Origin: Antedon bifida
Taxonomy: Eukaryota; Echinodermata; Crinoidea; Comatulida; Antedonidae
DNA: 64,000 nt
Reading direction: 5' to 3'
Assembly: GCA_963402885.1 (NCBI GenBank)
Contig: OY727098.1
Location: 9,534,717 to 9,598,716, forward strand
The notes below the pieces were generated by a model that was given only the letters and a program-made list of their open reading frames with translations, was not told where the DNA came from and did not search any database. This document shows positions 43,215-55,200 of the stretch, piece after piece. The number at the start of each line of letters is the position of its first letter. Position 1 is the first letter of the stretch. The position numbers and the translations under genes were made by a program.

Positions 43215-46200
43215 GTAAGATAGGCCCAGACTACCATCGGCGGACACTGGTACCATGGTAGTACTTTACCTGGTCTAGTCTAGGACCGTCCTCCATGACC
43301 CTCTAGTAAAGTAGTGGTACCCTAATCCCTGATTTCCTTTACTATTTAGGATAAGGATAGTAAGATATATTTAAGGTGTACTCAGTTTCATAACTGAGAA
43401 GAAGTTGACGTAACATCTAGGCTACTAAGTTATATTGGAAATAAGTCCCACCACCTGAACAATATATATATATATATATATATAATGTTTTGGAATTCTT
43501 GGTGGTTGTTATCTAATCTAGTTAGTGTAGAGTTAGAGATACATGAAAGATAAAGCATGTCCGTGGGTTTACTAGATAAATGCATAATACAAATTCTAAT
43601 CAGAAATCCAACCTACTGTGTCGTAAATAAATAAATTAAAAAAAAGTTAAGTTTTAGAATTTAACTGTCAAATTATTGGTTTTCCTCAAAATTCTGTAGA
43701 TATATATTTGTTCATAAATTAAACAAATAAATCTACATTCACACTCGTCAGCTGAATGCATTCTAACCATGCTTGCATGCTTCACACATACCACATCTTT
43801 TTAGTGTTTGTTTTTGTTGCAGATAGATCACATTTATAGAAAGAAGATGATTGATGACTTTGCTAATTTACAGAAATGCTTCAGTAATAAATTACTTGAA
43901 AACCTGACAGTGTTTAGACACAACAACCTCCACAGACTGGGCGATGTTTTTATTGTTTTTCTGATATTTACCATCATTATTTTTTTCATTTTTATTATTG
44001 AATGATTACTACTACTGTTGTTCGAGTTGTTGACTGTTTTTGGCCAACTGAGACGCTGTTTCTCAATTCTGGTTAGTGTACGCCACTGAGTTTCTAGCTT
44101 AAGATGCTAGTGTAATTCAGCATGCTATCCAATCATAATGCTTGTATAGTATTCTAGAAACATCCATTTTAAAGTGTTGCCCTGTGCCTAAACAACCTTT
44201 TTACTATGTACAAAAATAGTCTCATTCTGTTTATTATGCCTAAAACAACAGTTTATTTTTATTTTTTCTTTCAATTACCAATTACTAATTTTACAATGTT
44301 TATTTTTATTTCATGTGTATAATAACAAACTGTATTATGCACAAACTGTTGATACAAATTTCCCCTGGGGCTAGCAAAGAAAAAAGACATGACAATAGAG
44401 TATTATAGAAAGGATTCTGTTGATGTAATTTTATAGGAGGTTATAGAAAATGTGAAAAGGCATTGCCAATTGAACACTAGTGAGACAATAGTGGGGCGTG
44501 AACAATAGGTATTATAGTATGAATCATTAGATTATAGGTGAATTTCATCTAATAGTATTTTATCGAGATATAGCAGTATGGCGTAATTAAGGAATATCAG
44601 CCTAGCATTTGGGAGGTGCCATATTGCTTGTATCAAGGCAAGATATTTCACTTTTATTTCCTTGTCCTTCGGATGGGATGTATATTTTTTTTTGTTTTTT
44701 ATTTATTTCCACACATAATTAATAAAATGATTATATATAAAATGATTATATATTGCAATAAACATCATACATTTAAAAGAAATGTGTGGCTGGTGGGCAA
44801 ATAAGTTCAAAGAACTGTAAGGCTTACCCACCAAAAGATACATAACATGTATTTATAAACAGTTGTTTGGTCCCAGTGTAATACTAAATTCTAGTTTCAT
44901 TGCAACAATATGCTTTACAAAGTATAAATTCATGTTTTATGTCATTACTATTATATTACAGGTTGGTATAATATGTAAAATTAGTTGGATTCAATTCGCA
45001 ATTACATTACAATACATATAGTATTAAGTTGTTTTGGTCCATCTTACATTACTAGCTGAAACAAAATTCTCTGTACAGACCAATATCAATGCTCTGTATA
45101 AACATAGTTCATTTTATGTAGCTAATTCTATTATAATTTTTAAAAGGCGCAACATATATAACAAGTGTAATTTGCACCAGTCACACATTTGGCAGCACAT
45201 GCCTTTGGAATGGGACATACCCTGTATAAAGGATAATTTTCTTTTTATTAGGATTGTTTATACAAGGCAAGCTGTTACACATACATCGATGCCATGATAA
45301 ATGAAGATTTGCATATTATTACTTTGGTATATTCTACAAAGCATATTATAATTGCCATATCTGATTACTGAAATTGATTTTGTATAGCGTTTTGGTTTTT
45401 ACAATTAGAAATCGGAAACTCATTTTTAAATTACTTGATAAATTAGTTTTGTTACCAAGTATAGTTGATATGTATGTGGGTGCATAAGATGTAGAGGTTG
45501 TGTGTTAGTATCAATTGGTGTACTGTAGTACAGTATTGCATATTTTGGAGGACTACCAGAGTGCAAAACATTGGTTTGCTGAGATCAAGTTGACCGTTTG
45601 CACAAATGAAACAGATTTTATAGCAACCTCACCTTCAGGAGAGTGGTTACTGTATCATACATTTGTTTTTTCTTCTCAGATTAAATTCAACTTTAATTGA
45701 ATTCAAAATGATACTATAACTACGCAATTAATCAAGAGAAAGTAGTATTTGCATTTCATCAACTTATTTGATTGTTTATTCAGCTGATTGTCATTTGACT
45801 TTCATCTATGGCCCATGTCAGCATGAGTTTGGACTTCTACATAATAGCTTTACTTATTCCAAACTTAACAGAACTTTTACTGTATAAACTATACTGTAAT
45901 AGATAGATGGCAGTAGTACATACATACATTAACATTATATCACACATTTCTATGAAAAATTCATCATCATACTGCTATAACATTATTGAAATAAAAAGTA
46001 CATCTGTAGTACTGTAGTACTGTATAACTGTTAACATTAAGAAGATAAAAATTAGAATCATTAAGAATGAAATCGCTTTTCTTTCATGTTTAAATTATCG
46101 TTAAAAGTATGATAATTAAGGGTATGGAATAAAATAAATTTTCTGTGAGCATTTCGAAATAGTATACTTACTGTTTTGTAACATCTAGTCTGCCGTTTAT

Positions 46201-49200
46201 CATGATTTTTACATGTGAGAGTATATTTCCAGCCATCTAGTGGTTTCATTTAACAAAATTCGCTTTGCCATGGGGGTGGGCGGGGGGCGGGAGGGAGGTA
46301 TCTGTAAGCTCAAATACGCAATGTTGGGTCGCGAGAATTCCCAAAATAGGATCATGGAGTTGCGGAAAGCTGAGCTACTAGATAAAATGTACCTGTATTA
46401 TAAATGTTGAGTAATTATTTGCATGAAATATTGATAAAAAATATGCAAAAATAGACATTTCATTCTATTAATTTATGCAAATGGTTGTTTATTTAGGAAA
46501 CGGGTTTCATCATTCTATTTTATTCTTTGCAAATAAATGATGTGTATTTGTGTTGCAGCTTATATGAAGTCTGTTAGATTAACAAGTTGCGCGTGGATAA
46601 ACATTTTTTTAGCAACTAATGACCTTTTACATAATGACATGGTTGAATGATTATGAATACGATCAGTAATCAATAGTTAAACCTGATTTAGCTGTTGCAA
46701 AAATAACATATTTGATTGACAAATACAATGACCCAAAATACATGGTCTATTATCGTTTATTTAAATATTATAGTATTATCTCGTTTTGTTTCACTCATCA
46801 ACACAACAGTCATTGTTATAAATATGATGATAATTTTTTGAGTATGTATTTACCTAAATTTACAATACTTTTATATTATATACAGTATTGTTTACAGTAT
46901 AATGTATTATATGATAAATGAAACCAGTCTATCATCTTAGCCACATCTGATCCATTTTCATATATAGGATTAGGAATAATGAATTACAGTTTACAGTATC
47001 ATTTTATTTCAGTATACAAAATTGGTAAACAAGCATGTCATCATTAATTGACGTTGATAGATAATTTTACTAACTGATAATTCATACTGATAAAACCTTG
47101 TCATAAAAATTCTTAGTTCAATTTGATCTCCTTATTTAAACTTAATAATGCTAACTTTGTAATCTTTATAATGGTTCTTTAATCTCTGAAATTAGTAAGT
47201 GACCTTTAGGCTGGATATTAATAAAGACCTCAATATATAACTCTACAGGTGTAAAATGTCTCTTGGTATGTATATCAGAGGGGTACAATGGTACATCCCC
47301 TTTTATAGGTGAGATTTGACCAGGTGAGATGAAAATTAGTTTCAGGTGGTATGTATTAGTTTCACCATTATGTCAGTATGAGATATGTAGTTTTAATATT
47401 TAAAATCAGTGACATTATAAAATGTGTAATTTAGTCCTCCATCAGTCTATGTTGTCCACCATAAACAATATGTACCTCAACTATTATTGTATAAACATAA
47501 GAAAAGCTTGATTATCAGGTTATTAGATATGTTTTAATATTATGGTTATTAAAAAACAATTAACTTAAAGTGACTTTACTGTACAGTAGTAGTACAGTAT
47601 AGTAGGACTGTGAACATTTGTACCTAGTTTGTGATTGGATGATACCTTGAACTTGACCTTTGGTATGTAACCAGGCTCATCAGTGACATCAAAAGGTCAC
47701 TTGCAACAGTCCTGCTTAAATTTCAACCTCCTGGGATGCATAGGCATTAATATTTTGATCTTTTGGCTTTCACTAGCCTTCCTGGAATTCAATTGACAGC
47801 ACTAGAGAGTATCAACATCAGTGCACATTCTAGGGCACGTTTATACGCTATTACACGCATATTCAACACGCCTACAAAAAGTGTGTTGTATAACAGAGAT
47901 TTCGTGTAATGAGATTTTAATTGCGAAAAATGATTTAATGTATAACTGCAAAGTTTCTGAGGGGTTGACGTCGGCCCCTACAACATAATAAAAATAAAGA
48001 CATGTTCAAATTTAGGGTGTACCTAGGATACACTTCTCACACATCTACAGAATTTAATGATAGTCAAATGATGCCATGTGACAGGATTAAGCATAGGATT
48101 GAGGATGATGTGTCTGGCTGGTGAAATTTAACATCTATATTACATAGTAGACTTACCAATATAAAATACATAATAATATGTTCATATAAGAGTAAATTCT
48201 ATGCCCCAGGCTATAGTATTATTATTCATGCCTTTTAATATACACAATGCTGGGTCTGCCCTTGTACCTGGATAAACCAAAAATGTAACTCTAACCATCT
48301 CTTCTATTCTAATATACCATGGAGAAATAATACAGAATACAGAATACAGAAAATAAGTTAGGTTCCTAACTTATTTCTCCATGAATATACGGATTTTCTT
48401 GTCTCGTACTACTTTAATTAAAATAGTAATATAACCTGTTCAACTGTTACACTTATGGCCTGCCTATTAGTAGGACATTTCTTCTATAACATTATCTATG
48501 TCCTTATAAAGCAGGGCACATTCGTTAAACAACCCATGGAGTTAAAGCCATCTCCAACTGAGAACCATCCAAAACCAATTAATCAATCAATCATTTCAAT
48601 TAAGTTGAAGTCAAGATATATCATACAGTCTGCTATTCAAAACTTTCTAAAGTTAAAGAATGTTTGTTTTTTCTTACTATTGAATAAGAATTATTTAGAC
48701 TATTATTAGACAGGCGTCTAATGATTTGGATCCAGTGTGCCGTCCCAGCATCTTGCAGATCATTATTTCCGAATCTTATCACTTAATCAGCAGGATATGA
48801 TTTCTTTAAGATATAATACAGATTTACAGATTATGTAGTAGTATACTGCCAGAGAGAGAGAGGTGTAATATGTTTCAGTTCTGTACATTACATACATTTT
48901 ATTTGTCCTCACTTACATTTATTTAGTATTGAATATGGTTTTAAATATTAATAGAGGGCAGTGTTCAGAAACCTTATTATTGGCATCAGGGATAAAGTAG
49001 CTTTCTAGTGTCTTATAAAATTGACAATATAACACTTAAAAGAAAAAGTGAAAAGTTCACTGGTTTGTGTATTTGCTCTTATGAATGTTAATGAAGTAGA
49101 TAAAAAGATCAACAAAAAAGAGTAAAATACTACCATATTTGGGCACAGCACACTTTTTTGTGAAACTAGTTTGATAGTGTAGACATAGCTTAAAGACCCC

Positions 49201-52200
49201 TTCCCTACAATTTGTGACTTTTTGTAAAAATAATACATATACTGTATATTACTTTAAAAACATTAAACCAGGTCATTCCTTGTCTTAAATATACGTTTTA
49301 TGGTAAATTATGATAAAAAGTAAGAAACAATGCACTACCAACCTAAGTATCTCGCGGCGAATGACCTCTCATGGACGGTCTTTAGGCCTAGCCTGGCTAG
49401 GCTTTGTTTTGTAGGCCTAGCTGCATTAGTTGCTGCATTAATACAAATTGGGGAAAACCTGGTATTTCCGCTGAAAAGTCTTTCATTTGTTTTGGCCTCA
49501 TGATCGATCGAAAAGTGGGTGAATTACAGAAGAAAAACAAAAATATCAATCCGCGTGCAATGCATTTTGGGATTTATAGCGGGCCGCTAAAATTACTAGA
49601 ATCAACTTATTTTTCACATTTTTAACCGTTTAAATACAAACAAGTTATCTCAATAGGACCATATAATATTTATTTTTACATTAAATGTAGTTTGTGACCT
49701 TAAATTAAATCTAAAAAACGTAGGGAATGAGACTTTAACTTAAAGCAGTTAGAAACATTGTATTATATAGTCACTATATAAAACTACCAATACTATTATT
49801 ATTATTCACTACTGAAGAAGAGGCTATCATGTAAAATATCACAGTGATCATAATTGAAAATGAAATTAGGAAAATTCCACAGGCGTTGATAGCACCATAC
49901 ATGTACAAAATATTTCTTCTCAATATTATTTCGATATTCAGTAGTATCCTTATCTTTTGTCCCAAGGCCATGCATACATTGTATGCTACAAACAGAAACA
50001 CTTTATATTATTTGCCAGAGGCTATATAGTAGCCTACAGGGGGGAGATAGTCAATTCTAATTTGATGATTATACAATCTATGTAGTATAGTTAGTATGAT
50101 GTCAAATCTTATGTAGGCCTAGTTATAACATTGTATGAATCAACCAAAGTTGATAATACCAGGGAAGATATAATTTTACTCTTCCCTGATAATTAATTCT
50201 CCATGTTAATACTAGGGATATTGTGAATTATTAATATTATGGGGGGATTGATGAATTTAACATGTGCAGTAAAGTTTAGTTGGTGTTAAATTTTAATTCA
50301 CAATACCCTATGCTTGTGGATACCAGCTATACTGGGGAATTCCATGGTGCAGAGATATTTTTTTTCATTTTAAAGTAATTAATTTGATATCAAATTAAAG
50401 ATTATGATTTTATGTAGTATTAGTTTTATTATTTAAATATTATTATATAAACATTATTTTTTACCTTCAAAATTTCTAAAAATAAAAAAAAAAAAAAAAA
50501 TGTTAAATTGGAAGAGATTTTCAAGTTCCAATAAAACAATTTTTAAACAAAATTACAAAGTTATTAAATTTTGTAATTCCGTAACCAAAAAAGTAGCTTT
50601 TTTATGTAAATTATCAGTACAAATGCAAATCAAGCATGTGTATATGTATCAGAATACAATTGTTATTTCTTTTGATTACTTTTATTTTTTATGTTGTTCT
50701 TAATCTGTTTCCATCCACTAGCTTTTTGACATCCACCCCCTAGACTCATGACTCGTGCAGATCCCGAGAAATTGGGGACTCATTGTTGTACAGTATAACA
50801 CACTGTGAAAAATGGCACCCTTGTCTGTACAGGGTTGGCCCATGTACAGTACTTATTAAGTGTATGTTCAGACTCACATAGCGTTATCTATGCAAGGTGT
50901 ATGGTAATCCGTGGCGTTAAAAGCCAAGGTGTTCAGACACAATGATCAACATTCCAATGCCTTGCGTTTAAAACACTCTGATCAGGTCAAAGCAGATAGA
51001 ACAATATATGTATACATTCATGACAATGCATGAAAGTTTACATCGTAAAATTGTTTTTTGTTATTTTTATTTATATAATGTTACCTTCAAATATACTGAT
51101 TTGTTCTTACTAATTGTAGAATTGCATTTTAATTCAAAATAATTTAAAACGTAATTGTTACACGGACAATTATTTGATTAATTGATTTAATTTATGAAAA
51201 TATCACTGATACCAACTTTACTGTTCTTTAAAATTGAAAGCCTGAAAATACATTTGACATAGCTATTTTGCTGTTGTATACTCTGGGTACAGGTATGTAG
51301 TTGCTGTCTGCTAACCGTGGTCATGTCTTTTCATTGGTTAAAGTTAAAATCACTGATGCATCACTGGATTAGCGTTATTAAATCTACCCTCTCCTGCTAG
51401 GGTTATTAACGCCACTAGCGCGGCGTAACAGCTCCCTAATTTGGCCTAGTTCAGACACAAAAATATGTACGCTGCTTACATAACGCACGCTGTGAGTCTG
51501 AATATACCCTTGTACTGTTGCGTGATCGTTCATTGCTGAAAATACTGTATATATTATTGCAGACTGAATCTATTAAAATAAATACCCTTAGTTAAATAAA
51601 TATAGGCATTCTATACACGCTATTGCATAGGCTGAATATTTTCATGTTGAAGAAGCAAGTCTCAAATGAGAATAAGCAAACATTAACAGCTAAATAATGA
51701 CTATAATGTAATAGAAATTTCAATAAAAATAAATGTTTGTTTATCCCAATCCTTTCAATGCTTTATTTGTATACTATTGATTGACAAGATATACTGTAGA
51801 ATCTATATTATTTGTCATTATATTATATTACATTATATCATCAGTGGCATAACACAGGAGGAAATACCCCTGGATTAGCACTCCTAAGAAGCCCTCCACC
51901 GCTGGGTAGTTGCATTGCAGATACTCATGCTCTGGACCCCTTTGAGCTCTGGGGCCCCTTGAGCTCTGGTGCCCCTTGAGCTCTGGTGCCCCTTGCGCTC
52001 TAGGCTACCTTGAGATCTGGGACCCCTTAAGCTCTGGTGCCCCTTGCGCTCTAGGCTACCTTGAGCTCTGGGACCCCTTGAGCTCTGGGGCCCGTGGTTT
52101 AACCAGTGAGCGCTTAAGTCACTGTATATCATACAGATTGTGTAGCGAAAGGTTTCAGCAAAATGAAATGAATGAAACCCATTCAGTTAATACGATTTCA

Positions 52201-55200
52201 TTATTTTAAAATATTATTTTAAAAATATATAATATAAATTTCATGTAATCAATATTATGGACTTGCAGATTTAATTATCAGAAGGACCTACTATCAGTTC
52301 TCTGATTCAATACCTCATTCTCAAAAAATTATAATTCATGCTATAAACAAGACATTTTTAAAGGTTCAAATGTTTTCTATTATTATTATTCTATGCTTCA
52401 AAGTGTGTTCCATGAAAATTGGACTTTTGAACTTAAACTTATATTACAAGTACAGTATCATTGGATGATATCAATTCTCTGTAGAGCACCCTCTGTTGGC
52501 CAGCTTCATTGAACTGACAACAATCAATTACCTTTTAAATCTAATGTAGCGAAGGTAAACCATGGTAAATGTATGATATCTGTCTACAGATGAAGGAGGA
52601 CATGCAGCTTCAGTAGCTTCTGTTTACTTTTACCACTTTTGGATATTTATAGGTTGTGAGTATTTTATCATTCAGTTATTTAACGAGAAAAATGTGCATT
52701 TTGTTATTTATCTTGTAGCTTATGAAATTTCAAATGTGTTGTATTAAAGCCAATAGACCTACGTATTTTACCTAATTTAAGGTCACATTAAAATTTATGT
52801 AAAAATAAATACTATATATTGACTTATTGCGATATTTAAAAAAAAAATTTTTAATGGTTAAAAGTGTGAAAAAATGTCGATTCTAATAATTTTAGCGGTC
52901 CATTATAAATTTACACCTTCTATTCAAGTGTGCATCAATTGCATTATGATGACTTGTAATAAATGCACCCATTTGTAACATATGAATGAGTGAAAGCTCA
53001 GCAATTAGTACCTCTAATCAAATTGTATGTGGAGCTATTGATCATTGCTTGTATGCTTAAGCAAGACACTTTACTTAACGTTTCATTATTGGAGTATGTT
53101 TCCATATGTGTTTGATCCAAACATTGCTGGGCTAATAATATGTACAGTGCTTAGAATTTTCACAACATTAAGTGCCCCTCAAAGACCGTAGTATCGTCTG
53201 TGAGCTGTCCATACTCTGTGAACATTTCATTTCTTACTCATGATCTTGTCAGAACATCGCAAAATCTATGAAACATTTGCTAATAGTAACACAGAGGCAT
53301 GTATATCCACCTTTGTATAAATGGGAAAGTCATTTGCCATTAGAGAAAACTTGTTTGATATGATTTCATAACAAATAATATAAAAACTGCAATCTTATCT
53401 AGATTTTGTATATTAATGAAGTCTTACAAGTAGCCAAGTACATTATACCATGGAAGAGTTTAATTTAACTCTTCCCTGATTATACTTTTTTTTTTCCCAA
53501 ACCAATTACCTATTTACTTTAGAATTAGCCTTACTAAAGTCATTTGCAATATTATTGTCCTCTAATGACCCATATGCATGCAGTTTTCTATAATAAATAA
53601 TCCCTTATTTATCTAGTGTTTGCATTTTAAGCTTTCTATTCAAACTATAATATACAATAAAAACAATTAGTATTTTCTTTGACTTGGAAATTAATGGTAA
53701 ATTAGGTAAAAGGTTGAGGATTTTTGTTAATCAATGACCTTCAATGTAATTGTCACATAATGTCTATTGGTATAGTGCATTTACATATTCATCGACATTA
53801 TCTGCACATGTTTCTGAGTGCGCAGAATGACTTTCTGACTCGGCAGTTGTGTAGTTGCTTGGCAAGTCATGAAAATGTTTGTTTTGACATTCTTGTATGG
53901 TTGGTAAACTGTAAAGATGTCTTGGTCTTGGTGATGTGTGGATCATTGATAATCATTATGTTTTACCAGAGTTTTATTTATTTATTTATTTATTAACAAT
54001 ATTTAACCAGGGTGGCCCAATTAGTCAAAAAGACTGGTCTCCCTTGGGGCCCTGTGTACAATAGTACATTTTAAACTAAAATATAAAAATAACAGTAACA
54101 TAATAGAACTTAAACTACAGTAATGCCTTAAAGTTACTTTTGAAAACATTTAAATTACTTGACAATTTAGTTTCTTCACTTAATGTGTTAAAAAGATCAG
54201 CACCTTTCCATTTAAATGAATGCTTATAGTACTCTGTTCTACATTTTTCCAGGGAAAGTGATTTGCAACTATTTCTTGTAAAATGATTGTGATTTTCATT
54301 AGAAAATTAAAAATATGATTTAAGGTATTCGGGTACATCTTCATTTAAACACTTAAACACTAAAGACGATCGTTTGAGATCAAATACATCACAAAGGTTT
54401 AACCAACCAAGTGATGTGAACATATCTTTAGAAGGTTTCACATAATTTCATGCCAAATTATAATTTTGCATAGCTTTTTAGTGTATACAATTAATACCCC
54501 CAATACCTGACATATACATTCTGATTTTCAGAATGTGTTTTTAATGGTAAAAATGAATTTGGGACCTTTTAGGCCTTGAGAATAGTCTGGTTTTGGGAGA
54601 GTTTCTTTTTTTTTGGGAGCCTGTTTCGGGTGGCTCCTCTGGTTCCCTTTTTTAGTGCCTTTGCACTGCTATTGTATATACTAAACATTAATATATGATT
54701 AGTATCATATATTGTCACTGATATTATATTGCCATTTGAAATTAAACTCTCATCACCTTTTATGCTAATGAACCAGAGTCCGCTTATTAATGAGTCATCA
54801 CCTTGTAAATTATCTTGTATAACTTCACATATTTTGTCCAAAACATTTTGATAAGTGTGTATTATAGCTCATTATGTATACGGGTAACCGGTAGTAACGA
54901 CCAATACTTGAGTATTCCCTTCCAGGGGGAGAGCTGTAATTGCTTTTCTAAATATAGTTAGTGCCTGGAGGATGCTATCCATACTTTGTTTTCATCAGTG
55001 TATATAGCCAAAAGTTGTGAATTGTTTTCACATTGACCTAATGATAACTATCTGATATATCACAAAAAGTGCTTTCAAATGAACAAGATATTGATTAACA
55101 AAATAAACCATCACACATTTATGTGGTAATGACCTTTGATAGAGTTTAAAACTATATTTGTCCACTCTAGCATTAGTTTAGAATTTATTTGTACAATTGG

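Larger units (their letters stand above)
43215..49127. other. PDZ-LIM intron 1, left part
   Basis: AT-rich intron DNA with a TA tract at 43465-43483 and a G-quadruplex motif at 46272-46298. A 65-codon frame at 43808-44005 sits beside an AG but ends in a hydrophobic run with no family similarity, so I do not call it an exon. Confidence 0.5.

Noticed and set aside
43808..44005. Possible alternative exon of the PDZ-LIM gene
   Set aside because: An AG precedes it, but there is no family similarity, it ends in a hydrophobic tract and stop, and it is better explained as chance.
49404..49625. 73-codon frame at 49.4 kb
   Set aside because: Lies wholly in MITE-B copy 1; the frame is broken in copy 2.
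50483..50499. Poly(A) tail of a retrocopy
   Set aside because: A run of A's, but the adjoining sequence shows no gene or LINE/SINE body.
51884..52209. Reading frames on both strands across the 17-bp repeat
   Set aside because: Produced by the minisatellite; no conserved protein feature.
54890..54940. Third DIRS-end relic
   Set aside because: TTCCCTTCCAGGGGGAGAG resembles the CCCCTTCAAGGGGAGAA word of the DIRS repeat, but the surrounding bases do not align.
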